Assembly (NCBI RefSeq): GCF_000225525.1
Contig: NZ_AGBF01000004.1
Span: 1-64,000 of the forward strand
Source: Streptomyces zinciresistens K42
GTDB taxonomy: Bacteria > Actinomycetota > Actinomycetes > Streptomycetales > Streptomycetaceae
DNA length: 64,000 nucleotides
Direction of reading: 5' to 3'
Position numbers and translations under genes: made by a program. Positions 15,389-24,332 of the stretch are shown one piece after another (within the stretch, counting starts at the first letter, position 1; each line of letters begins with the position of its first letter). The notes beneath the pieces were generated by a model. That model worked only from the letters and a program-made list of their open reading frames with translations. It did not search any database and had not been told where the DNA came from.

Positions 15389-15764
15389 TCCGGAGGGGGC
15401 GAGGGACGAGGCCGCGTACGTCGAAGAAGCTCAGGCATCCCTCGTACTGGTCGTCGGTCTCCTGCGAGGCGGCGATGCCCCGGGGGTTGAGCAGCAAGAT
15501 CGCGCCCGCTCCTGGCTCGGCGGGCTGGACGACGGCCGCGGCCCGGCGGATGCCGATCTGTGGGGCTGCAATGCCCATGCCCTTGGCGAACGTGTGGACG
15601 CCTGCGATGCGCGCCATGGAGGTGAACAGGCTTTCCACGGCTTGCTCGGCGGCCTCACGTTCGGCAGGGAGTGAGAAGGGGCGTGCTGGCTCGGCAAGGA
15701 CGGAGGCGCCTTCCTGGACTACGCCGAGGTTGCGCATCTGCTCGCTGGGCCGCATCTCGTTCAC
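15195..15764 (-). CDS. def: Peptide deformylase (lanthipeptide cluster)
   Basis: A 189-residue deformylase with all three motifs: GMGIAAPQIG (motif 1), EGCLSF (motif 2, metal-binding Cys) and HHEIDHLDG (motif 3, HExxH). It removes the formyl group from new proteins. A second, more typical deformylase lies at 49,020, so this copy is accessory. It sits at the end of the FxLD cluster on the same strand, 87 bases after the previous gene. It could process the precursor peptide N-terminus or protect against a deformylase-directed product; both are inferences. Start GTG 15764 with AGGAG is favoured over the TTG at 15803. Confidence 0.88.
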   Translation of the reverse strand: MNEMRPSEQMRNLGVVQEGASVLAEPARPFSLPAEREAAEQAVESLFTSMARIAGVHTFAKGMGIAAPQIGIRRAAAVVQPAEPGAGAILLLNPRGIAASQETDDQYEGCLSFFDVRGLVPRPLRITVETTTLDGTTVTTDYERGLARLVHHEIDHLDGHLYTARMRPGVQPISVTEYRQTGRAWSYEH

Positions 15765-15851
15765 GAGAACTCCTGTTGATTCGCGTCGTGTTCGCTCGGC
15801 CAACCGCGGTTGCAGTGGACATACGACGGGGTGCGCCGCTCGGGGTGCCGG

Positions 15852-16961
15852 TCATGCGGGCCAGGCGTTAGCTCGGCAGCTAGCGTGGCGTTGCCAGACA
15901 TCCGCTGCGACTGTTGAAGCGTCCCGTATGGCCTGATCCAGAGGGTCGGGGATGCTGCCCCGTCCGAGGCCGGCGGAGGCGACTGCAGTGGAGAGCGTTC
16001 TGCGCTCGTCCTGGCTCAGCCCTTCGCGGCACACAGAGTGGGCCAGGACGTCTCGTGCGATGTACCCGTCGGGATGCGTCGTCGCTTCGCTGGTGAGGCG
16101 GCGCATCAATTCGGCTTGTCGGGACTCTGGGGAGAGGTCGAGCGCAACTAGTCCTACACGAGAGCGGAAGACGGCAAGGTCGGGGGCCGAGTCGAGAGCC
16201 AGGTAGTGCTGCACCATCTTGTTGATCGGCTCGACTGGCTGCTCGTCGGCTGCCCTGTGGCAGAGGACGGCAAGGGCTGCCGCGACGGCGTGCTCCCATG
16301 GCTCCACCAGGGTGCTCTCGTGTAGGAACTTCAACGCATCGCTGGGCTGCTCGCCGAGGCAGCGGACGAGCACCTCGACTTGGCGCCCGTCGAAGAGGCG
16401 CTGTCCCACGCCCCGGTGTTGCCTACTGTGCGCCCGGGCGTAGTCCCATTCACCTGCTGCGACGAGGGCACGGGTTCCGTCGCCGAGGAGTACGGCCCAC
16501 AGCCATTGGCATACCTGTTGATGGTCGGAAGCCGACTTCGTGAGGCGCTGGAAGGACGTGGCGCGGTCGTCGATGACCGCTTCCGTCTTCGATCTGACTG
16601 CTCGGTTCAGGGAATCGAGCAGATGATACGCGCCAGTCCCGTCGCCGTCGCGGATGCGCAGCCGGGCCAGGTTGACCAGGGGTTCCAGGGCGTACCGGGC
16701 TTCCTGCGCGCCCAGGGGCTGGGCGCGCAGGACGGCCTCGGCGTGGCGCCAGCACAGAGAGCGTGCCAGGTCCGGCATGCCGCAGTCGCTTGCGATCAGT
16801 GCCGCCTTGTTCAGGGCGACGGTTGCGGAGGTCACGTTGTCGTCGCGCTCGGCGGCGGCAGCGAGGTCGGTGATTTCGCGGATGCGTTCAGCGAGAGGCG
16901 GGCACGCTGGACGTGGACGGGCAACGAGCGGGAACCGCTTCGCTATCTGGCTGACGTCCAT
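15852..16961 (-). CDS. Helical-repeat protein of the lanthipeptide cluster
   Basis: A 369-residue, wholly soluble, alpha-helical protein with TPR-like spacing: ITDLAAAAERDDNVTSATVALNKAALIASDCG, then DLARSLCWRHAEAVLR, then ALEPLVNLARLRIRDGDGTGAYHLLDSL. No catalytic motif is visible. Its ATG lies one base after the stop of the fused methyltransferase gene (TGA-C-ATG), so the two are co-translated. Genes of this type often follow lanthipeptide enzymes in Streptomyces, but the role is unknown. It may act as a scaffold or regulatory partner. Confidence 0.75.
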   Translation of the reverse strand: MDVSQIAKRFPLVARPRPACPPLAERIREITDLAAAAERDDNVTSATVALNKAALIASDCGMPDLARSLCWRHAEAVLRAQPLGAQEARYALEPLVNLARLRIRDGDGTGAYHLLDSLNRAVRSKTEAVIDDRATSFQRLTKSASDHQQVCQWLWAVLLGDGTRALVAAGEWDYARAHSRQHRGVGQRLFDGRQVEVLVRCLGEQPSDALKFLHESTLVEPWEHAVAAALAVLCHRAADEQPVEPINKMVQHYLALDSAPDLAVFRSRVGLVALDLSPESRQAELMRRLTSEATTHPDGYIARDVLAHSVCREGLSQDERRTLSTAVASAGLGRGSIPDPLDQAIRDASTVAADVWQRHASCRANAWPA

Positions 16962-16962
16962 G

Positions 16963-19053
16963 TCACTGCCATTCGATGACGATGCGGTTCAGCGGGTTGT
17001 CGAAGGTGAAGCGGCCGGGCTTCGGGGCGAGCGGGGTCGCGTCGAGTGGTTGGATTTCGAACCCGACGTCGAGCGCCCGGAAGCCCTGGTTCCAGGTGCG
17101 GATCTGGTCCGCGACGTCCGAGGCGAGGGCTTCGGCGTCAGGGCCGTGGCCGATGACGCCGAACTCGTACAGGGTGGCGCCATCGGGGGCCTTCTTCGCG
17201 TAGGGGCGCCGGGTGAGGTAGGTGAGCGTGCCACCCTCGAAGACCGCGGTCGAGGACGGGTAGGGCGCGGTGACCAGGCCCTTCTCGATGGCCTCGTTGT
17301 TGGCGGGCATCCGGCTCAGGCCGTTCGGCATGGCGCAGGCGAGCCACAGCTCCAGGTACTCCGCCGATTCCGGGCCCCGGAAGGTGACGTCCGTCCACGC
17401 CTCGGCGCGCGGCTGGCGGAAGATGTCGCGCAGGGCGTCAGCGTCGACCTTCTGGTCTCCGTTGGTGACGAGCGTGACGGTGTTGTCGGGGTCCAGGGGA
17501 ACGAAGACGCGCGGGTCGTCGGCGATTCCCCGGCGCAGCGGCATGAACGTGTTCATCTGGCTGCCGACGCTGCGCCAGGCTCCGTCCTGGTTCTCGAAGG
17601 CGATCGAGCGGGAGACGCTGCCGCGCAGGCGTAGTGGCGTGAGGAGTCGTCCGCCGGGGGCGAGCTGGTCGAGCCAGGCGTGTGGAACGCCGTGGGCGCC
17701 GACGGTGGCTTCGATCCGGTCGTACGGCGCGTTGGAGGCGTGGCCCACGGCTCCGTCTCCGAGGACCACTTCGACGTTGTGGATGCCGGCGGCGGCCAGC
17801 CCGCCGCGCGCTCCGTCCACGATGTCCTCGTCCACGTCGATCGTGGTGACGTGTCCCGTCTCGCCGACGAGGTAGCCGAGGAGTCCGGCGTTGAAGCCGG
17901 TGCCGGCCCCCAGCTCCAGGATCTTCTGGCCGGGCTGGACGTCGAGTTGTTCCAGCATCATGGCGACGATGTCGGGCTGGGAGGCGCAGCTGATGGAGCG
18001 GCCGGATCCGTCGAACTTCGTGTCCACGGGTGTGTTGCCGTACGCCTTTTCCAGGGGGGCGTTGGGGACGAAGACGTGGCGGGGTACGGTCCGCATGGCC
18101 TCCTCCACCCGGGGCGTGCGCACGCACCCGGTCTCGACCAGGTGGTCGATCAGCTGGGCGCGCAGACGGTCTGCAGAGGGGGCTTCGATGGTGTCACTGT
18201 TCACCCCGTTGACCGTAGTGCTCGCCGTCCCCTCAGCTCGGGTGGACGCGGTGTTGTCGCTCGTTCCCATGACTACCTCTTTCGCGAGTGTTGACAAGGT
18301 GCGCTGGTCCTGGGCGGGGAGGCCCAGGCGGTTGAAGTGGAAGATGCCGTGGTGGGCGATCACGGCCCGCAACCCTCGTTCCAGGCGGCCCTGACGGTTG
18401 AGGTCTGCGAGCTGCTGGCCAAACCACTCGAACGTGGCTATCCACTCGGCCAGCGGCGCGAGTCGGCCCTGGGTGACGCTGCGGCTGGTGGTGCTGACGT
18501 CGACGGTCATCAACCGGTGGACAGCGGCCCGGTGCCGTTGCGGACTGCAGACCTCGTCGCCGGGGCGCTCGGCCGCGATCCTCGCCCAGACGTCGCCCTG
18601 CTCGTACCAGTCGAGACCCGCCGCGCGCATCGCCACGCTGAGCAGGAGCACCGCCAGCTCGCGGCGGCCGAGCTGGGGACCGGTGACTGCCTGCTGGCGG
18701 GCCGCCTCCTCCAGCAGGTGACGGCTGTCGTAGTGGAACAGGGTGTGGGCGATCTTCATCGCGGCGGGGCCGCCGAAGGCTGTCTCTTCCGGCTCGTAGA
18801 TGCCTCGCGTCCAGGAAGCGAGGACGCCGGCGTCGACCAGCTCGTCCAGGGCAGCGTCCAGGGCCTTCGCCGTGTCCGGGCCCGCGGCCCGGTATCGCAA
18901 CCGCCACCAGGGGAACTTTCGCAGGAATGACCACTGGGCCAGTTCCGACTCCTGGGCGATCAGCACTGGGAGCAGATGCTCCACGGCGGTGGCCTCCGCG
19001 CGACTCCAGTCGGTGAACCGGATGAGGCGTTGCGGCCATTCGTCCGCTGCCAT
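16963..19053 (-). CDS. Fused SpaB_C-like and FxLD-system methyltransferase
   Basis: A 696-residue fusion. Residues 1-270 match the small elimination-type domain of lantibiotic dehydratases, also annotated as thiopeptide-type bacteriocin biosynthesis domain (SFLRKFPWWRLRYRAAG, YEPEETAFGG, FHYDSRHLLEEAARQ). Residues 300-696 match protein-L-isoaspartate O-methyltransferases, with the SAM-binding motif ILELGAGTGFNAGLLG, then TIDVDEDIV, then PYDRIEATVGAHGVPHAWLDQLAPGGRLL. This fusion is the recognised FxLD-system methyltransferase. By analogy with LanS enzymes it should methylate an Asp of the peptide and drive aspartimide or isoaspartate formation. The gene is 18 bases after lanC. Confidence 0.88.
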   Translation of the reverse strand: MAADEWPQRLIRFTDWSRAEATAVEHLLPVLIAQESELAQWSFLRKFPWWRLRYRAAGPDTAKALDAALDELVDAGVLASWTRGIYEPEETAFGGPAAMKIAHTLFHYDSRHLLEEAARQQAVTGPQLGRRELAVLLLSVAMRAAGLDWYEQGDVWARIAAERPGDEVCSPQRHRAAVHRLMTVDVSTTSRSVTQGRLAPLAEWIATFEWFGQQLADLNRQGRLERGLRAVIAHHGIFHFNRLGLPAQDQRTLSTLAKEVVMGTSDNTASTRAEGTASTTVNGVNSDTIEAPSADRLRAQLIDHLVETGCVRTPRVEEAMRTVPRHVFVPNAPLEKAYGNTPVDTKFDGSGRSISCASQPDIVAMMLEQLDVQPGQKILELGAGTGFNAGLLGYLVGETGHVTTIDVDEDIVDGARGGLAAAGIHNVEVVLGDGAVGHASNAPYDRIEATVGAHGVPHAWLDQLAPGGRLLTPLRLRGSVSRSIAFENQDGAWRSVGSQMNTFMPLRRGIADDPRVFVPLDPDNTVTLVTNGDQKVDADALRDIFRQPRAEAWTDVTFRGPESAEYLELWLACAMPNGLSRMPANNEAIEKGLVTAPYPSSTAVFEGGTLTYLTRRPYAKKAPDGATLYEFGVIGHGPDAEALASDVADQIRTWNQGFRALDVGFEIQPLDATPLAPKPGRFTFDNPLNRIVIEWQ

Positions 19054-19071
19054 GTTTCCTCTTCTCGTCGG

Positions 19072-20331
19072 CTAGTTGATCAGGAAGCAGGTGTCCCACC
19101 CGGACGCGGACGGCGTTCCGGTGTGGAAGGAGTGCAGGGCGAGGGCGGTGCCGGCGGCGCCTTCGAGGAGTCCGATGTCGCCGCCGCCGGGAGGGTTGAT
19201 CAGGGAGTCCGCCAGGGCGCCGGGCGTGGTGTCGGTGATTGGTGCCAGGAGCCGGGGCAGGCATTCGGTGAGGCCGGGAGTGAGGGCGTCGGTGGCAGCG
19301 AGTTGTGTGATGTGCGCCAGGCCGGCGAAGCCGTGGCACAGGGAGACGTCCACGGTCGCGTCGAGTTGTCCGGGGTCGGTCACGGCGCGCAGGAGGGCGA
19401 ATTCGGCGGCGTGTTGGCGCGCCGGGTCCTTGAGGGCGAGGGCGGCGAGCTGCTGGGCGCGGGCGAATCCTGCGGTGCCGTAGCACCAGGACGGCCGGGA
19501 TGGTCCGGGGCCGATCGTGCCGGAGCGTAGTTGCTCACGGGTGATCCAGTACGGCCACCACGGGCCGGCGGGGCCGTCCTGCTGCCAGTGGTCGAGCCAG
19601 GCCAGGATGCGGGTGATCGCGTCGAGGTGGCCCTCGACGGTGACGCTGCGGCGGGCTGCGAGGGAGAGCACAGCGAGGGGGCCGCCGATGCCGTGGGCGA
19701 CGCCGTTATTGGCGTGCCCTTCCGGGTACTCCGGGGAGACCGTGCCGGAGGGAGCTAGGGAGCTCCACCAGCCGGGCAGAACTTCCCCGTCCTGCTTGAC
19801 CGGCTCGGTCAGGCGGACCAGGTAGGTCAGGATCTCGCGGACGACGTCGGTATGGACGTCGCGGTGCAGCAGGAGCCCGCCCAGCCCGCTCAGGCCGCGG
19901 ATCGCGTCGAACTCCGCCAGCGCGGGCATCTCGCCGCGGTCCATGCGTGCGTGGGCGTCCGCGAGCCGGTCCCGGATCGCCTTCGTGACGTACCGGTCGA
20001 GGGTGTCCAGGGCGCGGGCGTAGCGTCCGGGGCGGTCGGCGGCGGCGTGCAGGGCGAAGGCGAGCGCGGGCGCCCCGTAGTAGAGGTGGCTGTCCGGGCC
20101 GCCGACAGCGGGTTCGGCTGCGGCGCAGGCGAGCCAGTCGTGGGCGCGCTGCCACGGACCCAGCTCGGTGCGGGCCCGCTCGATGTGCAGCAGCGCGACA
20201 CCGACCGCGCCGTGCGCGAGCGACTGCGGCCACCAGCCCTGGCGGTGATGCAGCCCCCGTACATCCTGCGGCGAGGCAAGCCGCTCGGCGATCGTGTCGG
20301 CGGCTGCCCGCGCGCTTTCACGCAGATTCAT
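19072..20331 (-). CDS. lanC: Lanthionine synthetase C-like cyclase (LanC)
   Basis: A 419-residue protein with LanC features: an alpha/alpha-toroid pattern of repeated GLSGLGG, ANNGVAHGIGGPLAVLSL and GLLEGAAGTALALHSF segments. The zinc ligands are visible as SWCYGTAG and SLCHGFAG (Cys, then Cys-His). LanC adds cysteine thiols to dehydrated Ser/Thr to form (methyl)lanthionine rings. ATG 20331 has GGAG upstream and overlaps the end of lanB by 14 bases, so the two enzymes are translationally coupled. A longer upstream frame is inside lanB and rejected. Confidence 0.92.
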   Translation of the reverse strand: MNLRESARAAADTIAERLASPQDVRGLHHRQGWWPQSLAHGAVGVALLHIERARTELGPWQRAHDWLACAAAEPAVGGPDSHLYYGAPALAFALHAAADRPGRYARALDTLDRYVTKAIRDRLADAHARMDRGEMPALAEFDAIRGLSGLGGLLLHRDVHTDVVREILTYLVRLTEPVKQDGEVLPGWWSSLAPSGTVSPEYPEGHANNGVAHGIGGPLAVLSLAARRSVTVEGHLDAITRILAWLDHWQQDGPAGPWWPYWITREQLRSGTIGPGPSRPSWCYGTAGFARAQQLAALALKDPARQHAAEFALLRAVTDPGQLDATVDVSLCHGFAGLAHITQLAATDALTPGLTECLPRLLAPITDTTPGALADSLINPPGGGDIGLLEGAAGTALALHSFHTGTPSASGWDTCFLIN

Positions 20332-23300
20332 GGTGATCTCCTCGGTGAGTCCAGGCCATGGCGGCGGCGTGGGCCAGCCGTACGCACATCCGCTCGTCGT
20401 CCTTGTCGATGCCGGCGGCGCGGATGTGGTGGGCGTGCAGCAGCGAGTCGAGAACGACGTCCGGGTCGATGCCACCGAACGCGTCCAGCTTCTGCCGGTA
20501 GCGGGCCAGGGCCGCGTCGCGCTCGCTCCAGGCGCTGGCGATGGCGTCGCCGCCGGGAGCCGCGCGCAGGGCCGCCCAGCCGTCGGCCGGGTCGGCTAGG
20601 CGCAACGCCTGACCGCGCACGGTCCGGTCCATAGGGCGCGGGTCAGTGATCCGGCCGTGGCCGATCAGCCAGTTCATGCCGGCTGCGGTGCTGCCGGTGA
20701 AGGCGGCGGCGACGGAGACGAAGTTCGCTGCGGCGAGGACCTGTTGGTGCGGACGGGAGCTTTGGGCGAACTGGACGGCCAGGGCTCGGGAGTCAGCGGC
20801 GAAGACGTCCTCGGCCAGGCTCATCAGCGGCCCGGGGCCCCACCGGCCGGTCTCCGGGTAGGAGGTCGCGAACTGCATGTCGGTGAGGAGCCCGGCACGG
20901 CGCAGTCCGTTCGCCCAGGCGCTCACGCGTTGTGCGGTGAGGGCGAAGTCCTGCTCGCTGGGGACCGCGATGCGCAGGCGCAGGTGCCAGCGGGGATCGC
21001 GGTAGCGCATGTACCACCAGGTCGGCGGCTCGTTCCACTGGCCGAGCAGCGCGGGCAGGTGGTCGGCAAGGATCTCGGGCTGCCGTTCGACGTGCCCGTA
21101 CAGCTTGACCAGCAGCCAGGAGGCGGCGCCCGGAAGGTGACCGTAGTCGCGGGTGACGAGCTGGTCCGCGGTGACGGGAGGGACGGCCGGCCACTGCGGC
21201 GGGCGGACGGCCGTCATCGGGGCGATGATCTCGTGGGACCGTCCGTCGAACCAGCCTTCCTCGGATTCCGCTTCCGTCAAGATCACCGATTCATGAGTGT
21301 CCAGGTGGGCGCGCAGCAGCGCGAGGTGCGCGCGCTCGGAGAGGTCCAGCGGCAGAAGCTGGTCGCCCTCGGCCAGCGCGACTTCGTCCGGAACTCGGCG
21401 GCGTGCGCGCCACTCGTCGGCCGCCTTGTGCCACTCCCCCCAGGAGGCGCGGCGGTCGGGCAGCTCCGACCGGTCCAGTCGCCACCTCGCCGGAGAGAGG
21501 ATCGCGCGGCCGTAGCGCACCCGCGGCAGGTACGGCAGTGCGGTAGCGGACGCCCAGGGGAAGACGGTCAGGACGGCGGTCTGGGCCCGGCTGATCTCGG
21601 TGAGGAAGCGTGCGAGCGGCGGCGTGTGGCCGCGCAGGTCCAGCGCGTGCAGCGTCATGGGATCCAGCAGGCAGGCGCGGGAGAGGGAGACGAGGTAGAG
21701 CCTGCGGCGGTCGCAGCCCACGGCGAGGTCGTCGAGCGGGATGGTGCGCGCGTCGACCGGACGGTGCTCCGCCAGGCTGATGACGGCCGGCAGGAGTTCT
21801 GTAACGCGGGTGACGTTGGTGTCGCCCCGGTCGAGTGGGGTGAAGGAGACCTGCGTGGGCACCGCGCCGGGCGTGTTGACCGGCAGCTCTTCCAGCATGA
21901 CGGCCACGCGGGCCTGATCGTCTGACGCGAGCAGCCCCAGGCTGCGGCCGATCGTGGTGCCGATCCCGCGGGACGGGGCGATGCCGTGGAGAACGAAGTC
22001 TCCACTCTCCAGGGACTCTTGCGAAGCGGCACGGATTCGAAAGCGCAGCTCCGTGTGGGCCGGTACCTGCGGGGCGTTGCGATCTCCGACCGTCAACGTG
22101 CGGATCAGGTCCTCGTCCAGGCGGATCTCGTCGCGGCCGTCGAGGACGGCCGCTTGGGCGAGGGAGAGCAGCCGCTGTTCACGGGCGGTCAGGGCCTCAC
22201 CCTGTTCAGGTTGCGCATCGCGGTATCCGACCGGGAACCCGAGGCCGACATCGGGGTCCACCAGGTCCCGGACCGGGACGAGTGAGTTGATGCCGTACCG
22301 CTCGAAGAATCGGTTGTGGAAGTCCTTCCATGCCGGAGTGCCGAAGGGGTACGCGCTCAGCCGGGCCAGCACCGTGGCGGCCTGCTCCGCCTCGCGGGCA
22401 ACCTGTGGGGGCAGAGTGAGGGAGCAGTCCATGCGAAGGTCCAGCGTGAACGGCTGAGCCTTGACGCTACTCAAAGCGGTCATTTTCCGACGTAAGGCGG
22501 TACGCAGGCGCCGGCCGTCCGCCGGGGCCAGTACCTGGTTGTGCCGGGCGATGGCGTCGCGGACCGTCCGCAGGTCGGCCACGAGGTCCGTGGCTGATGA
22601 GGCGGCGGCTGCTTCGGCCTGCTCGACCAGGTGGTCCAGGGCGTCGAGGGTGGCAGAGGGCGCGTGCAGGCTGCTGATGAGCACACCGCGTTCGACGAGG
22701 CTGCTGACGAGCCCTTCCACCCGGTCCGCGGGAACGTCGGGGAACTCGCTCCTCATCAGTGCGACCACCGCATGGACGGGGACGGGCGAAACGGTGGCAT
22801 CAACGGCGATACGTACGGCGCTGGTGTACCGGAGGGACACTTCAGCCGCTGGGCTGCCGTCGGTACGGCATGAACGGGGCGGGTAGGGCACGATCAGCCG
22901 ATCGCCCCGTACGAAGATGGTGTTGTTGGCCATCACATGCAGGTGCCGCAGGAGTTCAGGATCTGCTTCCAGACGGGCGACCAGGTCCGCGATCCAGTCG
23001 CCGTCAGCACGGATGACGGGTCGATGCCACTCACCCCAGGACCATCCCGGTCGTTCCCCGAACGAGGCGGGCGCGATACCGGCGAACAGACCGTTCGGGG
23101 TCGCCCGGCCCGTCATACGCAGCAGGTACCGCATGACCGACACCACTGCGCGGCGCAACTGACGGGTCTCGGGACTGGCCACCGAGCACAGGGCCTGAAC
23201 CTGCTGCGCGAGCAGAGGGCTGGCCTGCTCGATGGAGTCGGTGGCCTCGGACAGCGACCAGACGTCGCGCAGCCACGTCTGCCACCGCACCTCGCAGTCC

Positions 23301-23416
23301 GGGGTGTCGTCGGTGAGGTCCGGCCACGCGGGAAGCCGCAGCCTCGAGGAACGGGCGGCGCGCACCAGCGCAGTATCCGCGCACCGGTACAGCGGGCCGT
23401 CCTTCCGGGAACCCAT
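20318..23416 (-). CDS. lanB: Lantibiotic dehydratase (LanB)
   Basis: A 1032-residue full-length LanB. The N-terminal region (about 1-690) is the tRNA-Glu-dependent glutamylation domain (VMRYLLRMTGRATPNGLFAGIA, FHNRFFERYG, and RLYLVSLSRACLLDPMTLHALDLRG). The C-terminal region (about 740-1032) is the glutamate elimination domain (SWLLVKLYGH, WWYMRYRDPRWHLRLRI, ETGRWGPG). It converts Ser/Thr of the precursor core into dehydroamino acids for LanC. ATG 23416 has GGGAGG upstream. The last of the three precursor genes ends 87 bases upstream. The cluster contains a second elimination-type domain in the fused methyltransferase. Confidence 0.95.
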   Translation of the reverse strand: MGSRKDGPLYRCADTALVRAARSSRLRLPAWPDLTDDTPDCEVRWQTWLRDVWSLSEATDSIEQASPLLAQQVQALCSVASPETRQLRRAVVSVMRYLLRMTGRATPNGLFAGIAPASFGERPGWSWGEWHRPVIRADGDWIADLVARLEADPELLRHLHVMANNTIFVRGDRLIVPYPPRSCRTDGSPAAEVSLRYTSAVRIAVDATVSPVPVHAVVALMRSEFPDVPADRVEGLVSSLVERGVLISSLHAPSATLDALDHLVEQAEAAAASSATDLVADLRTVRDAIARHNQVLAPADGRRLRTALRRKMTALSSVKAQPFTLDLRMDCSLTLPPQVAREAEQAATVLARLSAYPFGTPAWKDFHNRFFERYGINSLVPVRDLVDPDVGLGFPVGYRDAQPEQGEALTAREQRLLSLAQAAVLDGRDEIRLDEDLIRTLTVGDRNAPQVPAHTELRFRIRAASQESLESGDFVLHGIAPSRGIGTTIGRSLGLLASDDQARVAVMLEELPVNTPGAVPTQVSFTPLDRGDTNVTRVTELLPAVISLAEHRPVDARTIPLDDLAVGCDRRRLYLVSLSRACLLDPMTLHALDLRGHTPPLARFLTEISRAQTAVLTVFPWASATALPYLPRVRYGRAILSPARWRLDRSELPDRRASWGEWHKAADEWRARRRVPDEVALAEGDQLLPLDLSERAHLALLRAHLDTHESVILTEAESEEGWFDGRSHEIIAPMTAVRPPQWPAVPPVTADQLVTRDYGHLPGAASWLLVKLYGHVERQPEILADHLPALLGQWNEPPTWWYMRYRDPRWHLRLRIAVPSEQDFALTAQRVSAWANGLRRAGLLTDMQFATSYPETGRWGPGPLMSLAEDVFAADSRALAVQFAQSSRPHQQVLAAANFVSVAAAFTGSTAAGMNWLIGHGRITDPRPMDRTVRGQALRLADPADGWAALRAAPGGDAIASAWSERDAALARYRQKLDAFGGIDPDVVLDSLLHAHHIRAAGIDKDDERMCVRLAHAAAMAWTHRGDHHESA

Positions 23417-23502
23417 GCACCCTCCCTGGTTGTGGTGTGTTGGGGTGGGTGCCAGCCCGCGCGGCGCAAGGCCGCGCGGGCTGGCAGATCAATGCGCCGA
23501 GG

Positions 23503-23682
23503 TCAGGCCACGTTGGTGGCGCAGGACCCCTGGCAGCTCGGCTTGCAGCCGTCGTCCGTCAGGTTGATCACCGTGGCGGAGCCGTCGCCGGACTCCAGGA
23601 CGCTGATGTCCAGGTCGAACGCGTCACCGCCCGCCGTGGCGGCCGGGGACTGTGCCTGGACCTTGATCGTGTTCGCGTTCAT
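23503..23682 (-). CDS. FxLD-family lanthipeptide precursor 1
   Basis: A 59-residue precursor peptide from ATG 23682. The leader contains the family signature FDLDISVLE (residues 23-31) after a 22-residue N-terminal extension (MNANTIKVQAQSPAATAGGD). The core region begins about SGDGSATVINL and ends LTDDGCKPSCQGSCATNVA, with three Cys and several Ser/Thr for ring formation. The leader peptide is normally recognised by LanB and later removed. The core carries two Asp-Gly pairs, suitable for an isoaspartyl-methyltransferase-like enzyme. It is the precursor nearest lanB. Confidence 0.92.
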   Translation of the reverse strand: MNANTIKVQAQSPAATAGGDAFDLDISVLESGDGSATVINLTDDGCKPSCQGSCATNVA

Positions 23683-23719
23683 GCGGGTGTCTCCCTACTC
23701 GTCGTGCGGTGGAAGATGA

Positions 23720-23851
23720 TCAGGCCACGTTGGTGGCACACGGGCTGGAGCAGGTGCTGCCGCAGCCGTCGTCGGTGAGGTTGATCAGCGTGGCGGAGCC
23801 GTCGTCGGACTCCAGGACGCTGATGTCGAGGTCGAATTCGTCGATCTGCAT
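23720..23851 (-). CDS. FxLD-family lanthipeptide precursor 2, short leader
   Basis: A 43-residue precursor from ATG 23851, with GGAGG nine bases upstream. The signature FDLDISVLE starts at residue 6, so only MQIDE precedes it. The core (SATLINLTDDG, then CGSTCSSPCATNVA) has three Cys and is nearly the same as precursor 1, including the last six residues. The two genes look like a tandem duplication, with loss or replacement of the N-terminal extension in one copy. There is no alternative in-frame start nearby that would restore a longer leader without overlapping precursor 3. Confidence 0.9.
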   Translation of the reverse strand: MQIDEFDLDISVLESDDGSATLINLTDDGCGSTCSSPCATNVA

Positions 23852-23957
23852 GTGGTGATTCCTCCGTTGCCGTGCGCGGCTCCGATCGAGCCGCGAGGGA
23901 CGTGCCGCGTGGGCGGCGCCGACAGGACATGGGCGTCGTGCCGGTGGTCTGGTGCGG

Positions 23958-24137
23958 TCAGGAGCCGCTGGAGATACAGGCGTTGCCACCGCAGGTTGAG
24001 CCGCAGCCGCCGTCGGAGGCGATACTCGCCCCGACCGTGCCACCCGATTCGATGACGCTGATGTCGAGGTCGAACGGATCCTGCGCGGCAGAGGCCGAGG
24101 CGGTCCTCATGCCCTGGTCGGTCACCCTGGGAGTCAC
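23958..24137 (-). CDS. FxLD-family lanthipeptide precursor 3
   Basis: A 59-residue precursor from GTG 24137, with AGGAGG six bases upstream. The leader is MTPRVTDQGMRTASASAAQD followed by FDLDISVIE. The core differs from the other two: ESGGTVGASIASDGG, then CGSTCGGNACISSGS, with three Cys and an Asp-Gly pair. It is the first precursor of the operon; the 195-base gap upstream should hold the promoter. The different core predicts a second ring pattern, so the cluster may make a two-component or mixed product. Confidence 0.9.
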   Translation of the reverse strand: MTPRVTDQGMRTASASAAQDPFDLDISVIESGGTVGASIASDGGCGSTCGGNACISSGS

Positions 24138-24332
24138 GGGAATCCTCCTGATTGGTCCGGTGGAACATTTCGATTCGGTGTGTTGCGGTACGGCCGACCC
24201 CGGTGGGCAGCAGCTGTGTGGCCTGCGCCAGTCGGGTCCTCGCCGGCCACCTCTTCAGACACGAGAACTGCTGTCCGGAAGAGGAGTTGGGGACGGGACA
24301 CGGAAGTCCGAAAGGTGAACCGAGATACGCCG

